From Microcoleaceae cyanobacterium MO_207.B10 (GTDB lineage: Bacteria > Cyanobacteriota > Cyanobacteriia > Cyanobacteriales > Microcoleaceae), in contig JASJEE010000004.1 in assembly GCA_030064835.1 (NCBI GenBank), positions 1 through 45,719 of the forward strand: a DNA stretch of 45,719 nucleotides. The letters are read 5' to 3'. The notes beneath the pieces are model-generated. The model did no database searches, was not told the origin of the DNA, and saw nothing but the letters and a program-made list of their open reading frames with translations. A program made the translations under genes and the position numbers. Shown piece after piece: positions 9,601-17,784 of the stretch (position 1 is the first letter of the stretch; every line of letters starts with the position of its first letter).

Positions 9601-11027
9601 GTAAAAGTTACTCCATTACCATTTAACAGAGTAGTAAAATCTGTGAATTCTATATCTCCATCATCAAGAGTACCATCACTCAAATCAATATCAACAGTAT
9701 AAAAACGGGCATCATTAAATTGACTCCGGTCATCAGAAAGAGCATAATAAACTCCTGAATCTTTGTCATAACTAATACTAGAAAGACCTCCTACTTCTGT
9801 AGCCGCAAAATCAAATCCAGTCTCAAATTCTACATCGCCAATAAATTCAATATTAGTTACAGTTTTACGATTTTCATTAGTCACATCTGCCCAAACTAAA
9901 CGATGGTCTGAACTAGGAAAAGGAAAATCTCCTACTAATGTAAATAGGTCATCATTTTCTGTCGGCCAAAAAACAGCAGCATCAACTATTTCTTGGTCTA
10001 TTGAAGGCAAAACATAATCAACTCGTAAATTTCCAGAAGTACCTTCTGCATCATTAAAATCTGCTGTATCAAAACGAGGGTCTCCTGAGTGATTTGCACT
10101 TTCTCCACCTTGACGGTTTGTAGCATCAACTCCCCCTGCACTATCAGGAGTTACTGAAGTATTTACTAGAGGATTTTCTAATAGTTGATTAATCGCATTA
10201 TTAAAACTATCACCATCAAATGGATCGGCATTTTGGTCTCCCATAATTACAAAGGAATTACCAGGATTTAAACCACCAAAATTTCCTACATCATCATAAA
10301 TATAATCTCCCTCTCCAGGAGTCACATAATCTGCCCAAAAGCGAATTTCATCGTGATTTCTGAGACCATTTCTATCTTCCGGACCATCAAAAACTGGAGG
10401 AGTAGGATGACTAGCTAAAACATGAATTATTTCACCATTAACTTCTATGGGAATATCCCAATGACTTTTAGAAGAAAGAGGAAATACTTCTAATTCTTCC
10501 TCTGAATACCAATCATTAGGTTCAGGTGTTTCAAGATTATCTGGCAATAATGCTCCTGGCATATCTCTCCAAAGAAAGTTTTGGAAAGTTCTGATTCCTT
10601 CTTCAACAATGGGATATTTTGAAAATAAAACCATGGCAAATTGACCAGGAAAATTACCAAAACCAAGAGCATCATTTCCATAACCATCTGCACCAGGAAT
10701 TGCAACTATTTCCCCATTATTATCAAGGTCAAAACCAGAAGCAATACCTGTATTAGAAGGAGCAATATATACGAAGGGATATTCTACAGGGTCTACTCCA
10801 TTTTGACTGATTTCTAAATAGTTATCTCGGAATATATCGGCAGCTATTCCTTCTGCATCAAAGTCAAATTCATTAACTAATAAAACATCAGGATTAACTC
10901 TTTGAATTATTTCTGCTACTGTCTGTGCTTGTTCATTTTCTGGTGTGGAAAGGTCTTGAATTAATTGACCTGCTTCGCCACGATTTAGAGATGCGTTGAA
11001 GCTGGCAAAACGGACTTGATTTGACAT
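6648..11027 (-). CDS. Secreted multi-enzyme phosphatase: EEP domain, phytase-like domain, beta-propeller phytase, Calx-beta, RTX
   Basis: A 1459-aa protein with three candidate phosphohydrolase modules in one chain. Residues about 1-385 are an endonuclease/exonuclease/phosphatase domain: FASFNAS (Asn), VNEFDFD (Glu), MGDQNADPFDGD (Asp/Asn) and the terminal SSDHR. Residues about 390-735 are a phytase-like esterase propeller (GLSSISYD, DPEGIAFDGENLFISSE). Residues about 745-1110 are a Bacillus-type beta-propeller phytase (DSDDPAIYIHP, GTLKDAGLAVYDLNG). A Calx-beta domain (about 1122-1245) and RTX repeats (about 1263-1350) with a C-terminal cap closely match the neighbouring 1109-6235 protein. 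No signal peptide is visible; type I secretion is inferred. Expected substrates are extracellular nucleic acids, phosphodiesters and phytate. A Pho-box-like array lies 51-103 bp upstream of the ATG. Confidence 0.9.
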   Translation of the reverse strand: MSNQVRFASFNASLNRGEAGQLIQDLSTPENEQAQTVAEIIQRVNPDVLLVNEFDFDAEGIAADIFRDNYLEISQNGVDPVEYPFVYIAPSNTGIASGFDLDNNGEIVAIPGADGYGNDALGFGNFPGQFAMVLFSKYPIVEEGIRTFQNFLWRDMPGALLPDNLETPEPNDWYSEEELEVFPLSSKSHWDIPIEVNGEIIHVLASHPTPPVFDGPEDRNGLRNHDEIRFWADYVTPGEGDYIYDDVGNFGGLNPGNSFVIMGDQNADPFDGDSFNNAINQLLENPLVNTSVTPDSAGGVDATNRQGGESANHSGDPRFDTADFNDAEGTSGNLRVDYVLPSIDQEIVDAAVFWPTENDDLFTLVGDFPFPSSDHRLVWADVTNENRKTVTNIEFIGDVEFETGFDFAATEVGGLSSISYDKDSGVYYALSDDRSQFNDARFYTVDIDLSDGTLDDGDIEFTDFTTLLNGNGVTFTENGIDPEGIAFDGENLFISSEGNVNEGIDPFVNLFSLTGEQLNELTIPDKFLPNEDGTQGIRNNLAFESLTITPNQRYLYTATENSLVQDGGISTLEDEGTSRIIKYDLETGETVKEFLYFVDPIPDTPDPADGFADNGLVELLALDNSDTLLALERSFSVGVGNNIRLYEVQLQNTTNIQDFDSLINPDEPDEELFDVDAVAEKRLLLDFADLGITLDNSEGIAFGPVLPGGSQSLVVVSDNNFNAGNQVTQFLGFSLDIDSIPVVNPTVETPDTNRIETGIDSDDPAIYIHPNNPNQSLVIGTLKDAGLAVYDLNGEILQEISPDTPGDIRYNNVDIVYDFQIGDETVDLAVATDRANDTLAIWSIDPQTRQLTNITAADISDPEVSIFGVDDGEQTAYGLATYTNPNTGETYAYISQADGDQIAQLELTSNADGTVSALEVRRLTVPIPDGGELDDAQVEGMVVDRELGILYAGQENFGIWKFEAEADGSTDRTLVDGIGENIQADVEGLTIYYADNGNGYLLASSQGDNTFAVYERQGNNEYIGNFFIGDFANIDGAEESDGADVINVPLGNNFPNGLLVVQDGANEPEAVLQDPEDGEIQNFNTNFKFIPWENVANAFAEPLEIDRFSFNPRQVSDTIINSIAIGISIEPETVNENAEEYTLTFNLSEPAPAEALRVVWSETDSDGAFGDVEFPPELTNASNLEELDAVGDELARSAITIDAGATTATVTWTTVFDDDSEGEESTAIVLVAEEGYVVNAENQFAQITIVDVTPQEIIGTSEDERLRGDFGNDTIIGLAGDDTLIGGDGDDSIIGSRGNDYLYGQDGDDVLQGRLGFDRLFGGEGDDEMNGGQGRDRFNGGSGDDVLTGGASIDRFIFATNQEFDSDDLGVDEITDFVVGQDKILLDLTTFTAINDIEADFATVTGGAATSDAVIVYNINNGRLFYNPNGSANGFGDGGQFATLSNQALLEVGDFVIRG

Positions 11028-11450
11028 AAATTTAGAAACCCTTTTCTTACTGACAATAATCGGATTCTAGGGTTTCTGGTTTAAGTGTAGCTTGTCTTTA
11101 GGTTAAGTTTTGATTGTGTTATGGTTTAAATATCGTAATTAATAATTGATTCTCTTGAAATTTTATGTCGTAGTTCTAATTTGAGTAAAGTCAATAAATA
11201 TCTTATTTATTTTTTGCTTCCTACTGCTTTTGTAAATAAATCAATTACACTAATTATGTAAGCATTCAGCCGTCAGTTATCAGCTATTAGTTTGATACTA
11301 AATGAACTAAAATCGCAGTCTTAAAAGACTAAATTCCCATAGTCAAGCATGGTTCAAAATACATTTTTGGACAATTTAGCCATTTACAGTAAATGTGTTT
11401 TTTTGATTTACTATTAACTGATAACTAATAACTGAAATTACTTACTATTA
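11028..11450. other. Intergenic region with Pho box and dispersed repeats
   Basis: There is no credible gene. The half next to the 11027 start holds the Pho-box-like array. The rest is AT-rich spacer with a TAACTGATAACTAATAACTG-type repeat at 11415-11438, related to repeats at 20733, 28663 and 40344. Confidence 0.5.
11078..11130 (-). promoter_or_regulatory. Candidate Pho box upstream of the EEP/phytase gene
   Basis: On the minus strand three units occur: TTTAAACC (11123-11130), CTTAACCT (11100-11107, a perfect consensus match) and CTTAAACC (11078-11085). Their spacings are 23 and 22 bp, about two helical turns, with degenerate units between them. The array lies close to the start codon at 11027, a plausible place for an activator site. 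Confidence 0.55.
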
Positions 11451-12032
11451 CTAACCAAAATAGGCTGGTTCGTTGTTGGGTTTCCACTTGATATTACAAC
11501 CAATACTTGGCTTTTGTTCTTCACTAACAGTTTTGCCGGCTAAAACTGCATCTAAAGCTCCTCTTAAATCTTTTCCAGTTACAGCTTTATTATTACCAGG
11601 ACGACTATCATCTAGTTGTCCCCGATATACTAATTTTAACTCACTATTAAATAGGAAAAAATCAGGAGTACAAGCTGCCGTATAAGACTTAGCTACTTCC
11701 TGAGTCGCATCATAACAATAAGGAAAATTAAACTCTAATTCTGATGCCATTGCTTTTAGTTGACCAGGAGCATCATCGGGGTGAGTTTCAATATTATTAG
11801 AACTAATTGCGATAATACCTACATCTTTTGGAATGTAATCTTTGCCAATTTTAGCAAGTTCTGATTGAACGTGCTTGACAAAGGGGCAATGACGACAAAT
11901 AAACATTACCAAAAGTGCTTTTTTTCCCTCAAAATCAGAAAGAGAAATTGTTTGGTCGGAAACTACATCTGGCAAACGAAAATTTGGCGCTGAAGTTCCC
12001 AAGTCTAACATTGTTGAAGGTGTTAAAGCCAT
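11451..12032 (-). CDS. Thioredoxin-family protein (AhpC/TSA-like redox protein)
   Basis: A 193-aa soluble protein with a thioredoxin fold. Early residues APNFRLPDVVSDQTISLSDF are typical of AhpC/TSA-type proteins. A redox motif C46-R-H-C49-P is followed by a conserved V-K-H. The cis-proline region is AACTPDFFLF (C121, P123), with further cysteines at 106 and 179. The family is common in cyanobacteria and generally annotated as thioredoxin-like or peroxiredoxin-like; its substrate is not established. The ATG is preceded by an AAGGAAAA ribosome-binding site. It is a single gene with long spacers on both sides, and no signal peptide is seen, so it is probably cytoplasmic. Confidence 0.85.
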   Translation of the reverse strand: MALTPSTMLDLGTSAPNFRLPDVVSDQTISLSDFEGKKALLVMFICRHCPFVKHVQSELAKIGKDYIPKDVGIIAISSNNIETHPDDAPGQLKAMASELEFNFPYCYDATQEVAKSYTAACTPDFFLFNSELKLVYRGQLDDSRPGNNKAVTGKDLRGALDAVLAGKTVSEEQKPSIGCNIKWKPNNEPAYFG

Positions 12033-12501
12033 AGTTTTTTCCTTGTAATTTTACTATAAGAAAAAACTATCATATTTACTACTGATTTGGCAAAGATTAT
12101 CTGAATTTTCTAGCTTGAGAAATAGATAATTTGAGTTAACAGTTAACAGTTATCAGTTAGCCTCCTATCGGAGGAACTTTCCTCTGGAATGCTACGCAAA
12201 CCCTAACAGTTAATAGTAGGGACGTTGCATGCAACATTCCTACAAGGTTTTGGTTATGGCGATCTAGTTCATCAATTTCAAAACCGCTGTATGTATTTGT
12301 CGTTCAATGTAGATTTCAGGAGAGTCAACCGATTTAATTAGAGGCTTTTCTCCCCCCACCTCCCCATCTCCCAACTCCCCTACCTCTTGCTTCAGAAAAG
12401 GGTGGGGCGGAGTTCCTGATCAGGGATAGGTTAAAATGGGAAGCGCATACCCAGAATGTTTCGGTAAGTATCTAACTAGACATGATCTTAATATTACTAT
12501 T
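12033..12501. other. Repeat-rich intergenic region
   Basis: There is no credible gene. It contains TTAACAGTTAACAG-type repeats (12136-12159), an inverted copy of the TTTGYGYAGCATTC repeat (12178-12200), a palindrome (12216-12243) and a 38-bp repeat (12254-12291) whose inverted partner is at 20535-20572 with about five mismatches. Confidence 0.55.
12216..12243. repeat. Palindromic dispersed repeat
   Basis: GTAGG..GTTGC and GCAAC..CCTAC pair across a central ATGC-type dyad, with mismatches opposite GA and AT. It has the same GTAGGGA..GTT design as the hairpin at 1041-1070, so the two are members of a small palindromic repeat family. Confidence 0.5.
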
Positions 12502-14049
12502 TTAAGATACTCTTTGCAATGGAATTTTCACAGTAAAAGTAGTTCCTTTGCCAACTTCACTGTCAAATTCTATTGTTCCACTATGCAATTCTACGCATTG
12601 CTTAACAATTGATAATCCTAATCCTGTACCTGGTATTTTACTGACATTACTGGCTCTATAAAAAGATTCAAATAACTGTTTCTGGTTTTCCTTGGGAATG
12701 CCTATTCCCTCATCTTTAATCTTAAAAATAGCCTCTTGATTATGCAAAGTTAACTGCAAATTAACTTCACCACCTTCAGGAGAATATTTAAGTGCATTAG
12801 ATAATAAATTACTTAAAATATGACGAATCAATTTTTCATCCATCAGGAAAAATATCCTATCTTTTTTGCCTGACTTTTGCTTGGATTTAGCAGTGATTTT
12901 ATTGTTCATAGTAAAATTGATTTGATGTTTGTTACTAGCAGTAACTTTCATAGATTTGACTAAATTAGAGCAAGTTTTAATCAAATCAATTGGTGCTGGT
13001 TTATATTTCAGTTTTCCCGCATCTGCTTTACCAATAAACCGTACATCATTTAGCAGTTCTAACATTTCTTGGGTAGACTCTTCAAGATAATCAAAATATT
13101 GTTCTGTCTCAGCTTCTGTAATTTTAGATTTGTAGCTTCTTAATAACTGAGTAGATAATAATACTGTGTTTAAAGGATTACCAAATTCATGGGTTACCAT
13201 TGAGAAAAAACGACCTCTTAGTTCTCTCAAATCCCGTTCTTGTTCCAAAGCTTGACGAATTTCATCTTCTTCTTTTTTTCTTTCTGTAATATCTCTACCT
13301 ATATAAACAAAATTTTGGATTCCTTCTGTATCTGTTTGAATCACTGAACAGGAAAATTCAACAATAATTTTTTCTCCTGTTTTATTTTGACAAATTAATT
13401 CTACATCTTTAGATACTTTTTCTTTTAAAAACAAGTGTTTTTGCCGAGCTTTGTGTAGTAACTTTTTATCGGGAATAATCAGATAAATTTCTTTACCAAT
13501 TAACTCTTCTTTTTTATATTCAAACAAATTTTCTGCTGAACGATTAACAGTTTTTATTACTCCCGAACTTGTTGTTACTAACAAAGCATCACCCATAGAA
13601 GCAATAATTTTATTAATATAATCCTGAGAAGCAGCTAAAGCACTTAATAAAAGATTAGATTCATTAGCACTTTGAATTAACTGCTGTTGCATTACCATTT
13701 TTTCTGTTACATCTTCCACCAATAGCATTAAGCTTTTTTCTGTTGTGCCTTCATTTAAACCAGCAATTATAGATATATCTATATATAGAGAAGATTTATC
13801 TTTTGAAGACCTACTTATACCCTCATATTCAAAACTTTCTCTCTGCCCATTTATAACTTCTTCTAGGAGTTCTTCCACTCCTATTAATTCGGGAAAACTG
13901 CTACGAACATCCTCACCAATAACTGTTAATTCAGGCGCATCAGCAAATCTCTTTAACCCGTAGGATACTTCTAAGATTTTTAGCTGTGAATTCATCATCA
14001 AATACTCTGTATGACGAGAAGCTAGCAGTTTTTTGAGCAGATTAATCAT
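12502..14049 (-). CDS. PAS-domain sensor histidine kinase (soluble)
   Basis: A 515-aa two-component sensor kinase, last gene of the GTPase operon and 28 bp after the GTPase stop. Residues about 15-120 are a PAS-like sensory region, and about 140-258 a second PAS/PAC domain ending in GRDITERKK. The dimerisation/phosphoacceptor box is FFSMVTHEFGNPLNT with H287; the usual Arg of HExRTPL is Gly here. The ATP-binding domain has the N box around N418, the G1 box DEGIGIP (446-452) and the G2 box GTGLGLS (474-480). No transmembrane segment is visible, so it is probably cytoplasmic, perhaps receiving input from the GTPase/OmpA partners. No response regulator is adjacent. Confidence 0.9.
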   Translation of the reverse strand: MINLLKKLLASRHTEYLMMNSQLKILEVSYGLKRFADAPELTVIGEDVRSSFPELIGVEELLEEVINGQRESFEYEGISRSSKDKSSLYIDISIIAGLNEGTTEKSLMLLVEDVTEKMVMQQQLIQSANESNLLLSALAASQDYINKIIASMGDALLVTTSSGVIKTVNRSAENLFEYKKEELIGKEIYLIIPDKKLLHKARQKHLFLKEKVSKDVELICQNKTGEKIIVEFSCSVIQTDTEGIQNFVYIGRDITERKKEEDEIRQALEQERDLRELRGRFFSMVTHEFGNPLNTVLLSTQLLRSYKSKITEAETEQYFDYLEESTQEMLELLNDVRFIGKADAGKLKYKPAPIDLIKTCSNLVKSMKVTASNKHQINFTMNNKITAKSKQKSGKKDRIFFLMDEKLIRHILSNLLSNALKYSPEGGEVNLQLTLHNQEAIFKIKDEGIGIPKENQKQLFESFYRASNVSKIPGTGLGLSIVKQCVELHSGTIEFDSEVGKGTTFTVKIPLQRVS

Positions 14050-14077
14050 GAGGAATTTTAACCATTTACTACCAAAT

Positions 14078-14611
14078 TTAATTAGGCATTTTTTCTATAA
14101 CTCTAGATGTTAATTTCTGAAATATATCATCTACATTTTCGCCACTTTTAGCAGATGTATGATATGTCGCTATGACTCGTTCCTCCTGATAACTATTATA
14201 TTTATCCAAGAGTTGATTAATAATTTCTACATCAACTAAATCAGACTTATTTAAAGCAAAAATAGCCACACCTTGAGGATTTACTGATAAAAATAATTCT
14301 AATCTTTCCGAAAGATTATCTATAGTTTCCTGACGAGTAACATCAGCAACAACTATTGCCCCACTAGCTCCCTGTAAATAACTCGGAGCGATCGCTTTAA
14401 ATTTAGTATGACCTTCTAAGTCCCAAATTAAAAGCTGTACTGAAGTATTTTTTTCTACTTCTATACGTGCTACATCTATTTGCTTACGAGAGATTTTTAC
14501 TCCCACTGTGGAAAGATATTCATCGCTAAACTTACTCTCAACAAATCTACGAATGAGGCTTGTTTTACCCACACCAAAATCGCCCACAAGACAAATTTTT
14601 TTGGATATCAT
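14078..14611 (-). CDS. Ras/Rab-like small GTPase
   Basis: A 177-aa single-domain GTPase with all core motifs. The P-loop is GDFGVGKTS (10-18), the switch I Thr is T35 in YLSTVGVK, G3 is WDLEGH (D64-G67), G4 is NKSD (121-124) and G5 is TSAKSG (152-157). The position equivalent to Ras Gln61 is His68. There is no C-terminal Cys for lipidation. It is a prokaryotic Ras-superfamily member of the Rab-like or Rup kind and would act as a nucleotide-dependent switch. It starts 9 bp after the stop of the OmpA-like membrane gene and precedes the histidine kinase, strongly suggesting a shared pathway. Its GAP/GEF partners are unknown; the OmpA protein's longin-like region is a candidate. Confidence 0.9.
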   Translation of the reverse strand: MISKKICLVGDFGVGKTSLIRRFVESKFSDEYLSTVGVKISRKQIDVARIEVEKNTSVQLLIWDLEGHTKFKAIAPSYLQGASGAIVVADVTRQETIDNLSERLELFLSVNPQGVAIFALNKSDLVDVEIINQLLDKYNSYQEERVIATYHTSAKSGENVDDIFQKLTSRVIEKMPN

Positions 14612-14620
14612 AATCTTAGT

Positions 14621-17158
14621 TTAATCGTCTTTTGCACTTGGTTCAAATAACTCAAATGTTACACATCTGCTTAACAATAGAGGTTGATTATACTCTACAT
14701 CTTGGGGAGAGTTAGTTTCTCCAGTTACTTCCAGTCGTCTAGCATCAACTCCTTGCTCCACTAAAGCATCCATCACGGCATTGGCCCTTTCTATGGCCAA
14801 TTTCTCGTTAGTTGCTTGGTTGCCAGTACGATCTGTATGACCTACTATCCTAAGATGTTTTTTGGGGTATTGACTAAGAAATTCTGCGATTTGAACCATA
14901 GTCTCTTGATAAGCAGGCTCAAGTCTGGACATACCCAGATCGAAGTAAATACGAGTTTTCAGCTTTAGTGGGCTGATTTTAATGGTGCTAATTACAGATT
15001 TAACCCCTGGGACTTGCTCTATTTTACGAATAACTGTCTGAGTATCTTCCATGTCCATTACCGTACCTTGCAATGTAACTTTGCCTTCCGCATATTCAGA
15101 GGCAATGGACACACCCTCCATTTGATTTAATGCTCTTGTAATTCTATCAAGTTCACCGACCACTTCTTCTGTCTCAGGTGGTACTTCGACAGCTACAATT
15201 TGATTATTTAGTTCTAGATTGTAGGAACTAGCCTCTTGTAGAGCTATTGCTGCTGCCTGATTAGTTAGATATTGGTTGGGTAGTTGTCCAGTTAGAGTTA
15301 AGGAACCTCGTTTCACTTTTGCATTTAAACGATATAGTGCCAACTCCGGAACAGAACTCCAAGCTTCCATTGTTCTGACTTCAACACTGCGATAAATTCT
15401 GCTGTAATACTGATAAATTCCCCAGGGTATTAAGATGAGGCTGATAATTAATCCAGAAAGAATAATTAAGGCAGTAGGAGGAGCTTGAGAAATTTGTAGC
15501 TTATTTTGTTCTTCTTGATTTTTACTTAGATGATGTTTATTGATATTTATATCTATATCTATTAATCCTTTGAGTAGTAACTGAATTGAAGTCGGAATTG
15601 TGTCTGGGTCGCCATCAAAATCTCTAATTGATTTACCATAATCTATAATAATATTGCTTAATATTTGTCGCAATTCTTTGATAAATGATTTGTTTGGCTC
15701 GCCTCTGATTACCACTGCTAAATAACAATGTCCAGCTACTTCTAAGATTATTTTAGAATCACCATATTCAATTTGATTAAGCTCTGAAACATTCCCCGAT
15801 TGCATAATACAGTCATTCACAAAACTACGAATAGCTGTTAGCATCCCTGCGACCATTTCTGATTCTAATTTCTCCGTTCCAGACTGTTGTGCTTCGGAAA
15901 TTACTAATCCAGATTCTTTGTGAATTAAAAATACAGCCTGCACCCTAAAAACCATTACTTCTGAGATAATTAATTCTGCCTCAGAAACACCTTGAAAAGT
16001 CGCCTGAATTTTCCGTTGTATTCCCCGGAAGCTAAAAGTATCTGAAATTTTGTCATTAATTTCTCGAATGGCTTCTGCCATATATTTAGATATTGTACTG
16101 CCAATAACTGGATACAAAGCATCTACTATAGCATTTTGCTCTAAAGCAATTTGTTCTTTGATTGCTCTACCCATTTCTGGTGCCAATGCTTGGGTAATTT
16201 GTCGCCGATCAATTTTAATTTGTTCTCGAATAGCTGCCCCCATTTCTGGTGCTAGTGCTTTAGCAATTTCTAGGGGATATTTCTGTACAGCAGAAGAAAT
16301 TGCACCAGGTAATAATGGTGCTAATGTTTCACTCATTGACTGTTGGTCTTGCTGAGTTTTCTTTTGAATAATCACATCAATAATTGGCGCTAGTACCTCT
16401 GCCATTGCTTGAGGTTCTTGTTTGATTTGTTGTTCTATTGCGGGTGGTAATAATGGCGCAAATGTTAAAGTTATTGCTTGCCGATCTTGTCTAAATTTTT
16501 TCTGTATAGCTTGATCAATAACTGGGGTAATTGTCTCGATAACTTCTTCGTCTGTCTGAGCAAAATTATTCAGTAAGAATTCAGCAAATAAAGGTTCTAC
16601 TATATAGTTATCAATATGCTGTTGATAATTGAAACGTTTTTGCTTGAGGTCAGTATTTAGCTTCCGCACTAGTCTGGCTACTTGCGACCCTAATAAAATA
16701 TTTTGTAAAGCTGATATAGCATCTGCATCTGCATCATCTTCTTGGTGATACCCTGATGTTTTTTCTAAGTCTAATTCTGATAATTTTTGGGGTAAGAGTA
16801 ATACTTCTTCCCCAGATATTTCTTGTTGATTATCGGTAGATATACCCTCCACTTCAATAACATCATATTGATTTTGAGATGGCTGTTTTTTTATTACTTG
16901 ATTTTCTAAATCATCATTTTGTTCAGCATCAGATTGAGGTGGGTGATAATCTATTTGTTTTTCCCAATCTTCTGAATGTTGCTTAGATATAATTGACTCC
17001 TGAGCCGAATTTGACTCAAAATCAATTAAGTCTAAGTCAGCTAATAAATTGAGTAAGCATTCTAGCTGTTGAACTGCTTCAATGTTAAGTTCAGTAGATT
17101 GCTCAACCTCTACTTCTTGCTGATTTATTTTTGCTGAATTTCCGTTCAAGTAAGCCAT
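14621..17158 (-). CDS. Membrane OmpA/BON-domain protein with 23-residue repeats and longin-like region
   Basis: An 845-aa protein. Residues 1-150 are acidic and Gln-rich. Residues 205-365 hold seven tandem 23-residue repeats built around a conserved (A/T)P followed by hydrophobic positions, as in AKALAPEMGAAIREQI. Residues about 396-520 contain AVFLIHKESGLVI, SEMVAGMLTAIRSFV, a strand pair and an ELRQILSNII helix, an order that fits a longin/roadblock fold. One membrane helix lies at about 559-583. Two BON-like domains follow (about 592-650 and 662-727), then an OmpA peptidoglycan-binding domain (about 736-840; IYFDLGMSRL, GHTDRTG, SRCVTFELF). The topology implied is a cytoplasmic N-terminus and a periplasmic C-terminus bound to the wall. 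It is flanked by coiled-coil and GTPase genes 14 and 9 bp away. Confidence 0.85.
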   Translation of the reverse strand: MAYLNGNSAKINQQEVEVEQSTELNIEAVQQLECLLNLLADLDLIDFESNSAQESIISKQHSEDWEKQIDYHPPQSDAEQNDDLENQVIKKQPSQNQYDVIEVEGISTDNQQEISGEEVLLLPQKLSELDLEKTSGYHQEDDADADAISALQNILLGSQVARLVRKLNTDLKQKRFNYQQHIDNYIVEPLFAEFLLNNFAQTDEEVIETITPVIDQAIQKKFRQDRQAITLTFAPLLPPAIEQQIKQEPQAMAEVLAPIIDVIIQKKTQQDQQSMSETLAPLLPGAISSAVQKYPLEIAKALAPEMGAAIREQIKIDRRQITQALAPEMGRAIKEQIALEQNAIVDALYPVIGSTISKYMAEAIREINDKISDTFSFRGIQRKIQATFQGVSEAELIISEVMVFRVQAVFLIHKESGLVISEAQQSGTEKLESEMVAGMLTAIRSFVNDCIMQSGNVSELNQIEYGDSKIILEVAGHCYLAVVIRGEPNKSFIKELRQILSNIIIDYGKSIRDFDGDPDTIPTSIQLLLKGLIDIDININKHHLSKNQEEQNKLQISQAPPTALIILSGLIISLILIPWGIYQYYSRIYRSVEVRTMEAWSSVPELALYRLNAKVKRGSLTLTGQLPNQYLTNQAAAIALQEASSYNLELNNQIVAVEVPPETEEVVGELDRITRALNQMEGVSIASEYAEGKVTLQGTVMDMEDTQTVIRKIEQVPGVKSVISTIKISPLKLKTRIYFDLGMSRLEPAYQETMVQIAEFLSQYPKKHLRIVGHTDRTGNQATNEKLAIERANAVMDALVEQGVDARRLEVTGETNSPQDVEYNQPLLLSRCVTFELFEPSAKDD

Positions 17159-17172
17159 CTTTTTATAATCAT

Positions 17173-17784
17173 TTATTGATTGTTGTCTGTGGGCAGAAGT
17201 TCTTTTTCCAAATCTTTATCTACAGCTTCTTTTAATTCAGTCACAAACTCAGTCTTTTTCATTCTCATGCCAACTTCAAACATTACTTCTGCTAGGTCAT
17301 CCCTAGAAACTTTGACATCTTGCAGCATCGAAAAGCGTCGTTCTAGTTCTGCAAATATCTGGCTTTTGAGATTATTTACATCATTTTGGAGTTGTTCCCT
17401 TGTTTTTGAGAGTTCTTCCCCTAAAGAATTTGCTTGGTTGTCAATCGTTTCATCCAATACTTCTTTAGTATTAGTAATTTTGCGATTTAGCCTTTCTAGT
17501 TGTTGCTTGTTTTCTCCTATATCCTCCTGAGTATTTTGCAGAGTTAAGTTGACACTTCTAAACTTTTTTTCTATCGAATCAACCGCAGCATGGAGTTCTG
17601 TAGAAAAAACATTTCTTACTTGTTCTACTTGATTTTTCATTTCTTGCTGAACTAAAGATAACTCTGACTCTAGTTTATCAAAACGATTCTCATATTCTCT
17701 CAGCTTAGAGCCAAAAATTATATCGCGAATCTTGTCAATATTTCCCAGTCTTTCACGCATTTCTTCTTTGGTTAATTCGGCCAT
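17173..17784 (-). CDS. Coiled-coil protein, first gene of the GTPase operon
   Basis: A 203-aa hydrophilic protein, almost entirely helical. After a short N-terminal segment (KEEMRERLGNIDKIRDIIFGSKLREYE), residues about 30-160 form long heptad-like coiled coil rich in Glu, Gln and Lys. The C-terminal segment (RDDLAEVMFEVGMRMK) may be a separate binding patch. It has no signal peptide or membrane helix. It lies 14 bp upstream of the OmpA-like gene and should be co-transcribed, so a scaffold or adaptor role in the GTPase system is likely. I do not recognise a named family. The gene upstream (gatB) is divergent across about 1 kb. Confidence 0.8.
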   Translation of the reverse strand: MAELTKEEMRERLGNIDKIRDIIFGSKLREYENRFDKLESELSLVQQEMKNQVEQVRNVFSTELHAAVDSIEKKFRSVNLTLQNTQEDIGENKQQLERLNRKITNTKEVLDETIDNQANSLGEELSKTREQLQNDVNNLKSQIFAELERRFSMLQDVKVSRDDLAEVMFEVGMRMKKTEFVTELKEAVDKDLEKELLPTDNNQ

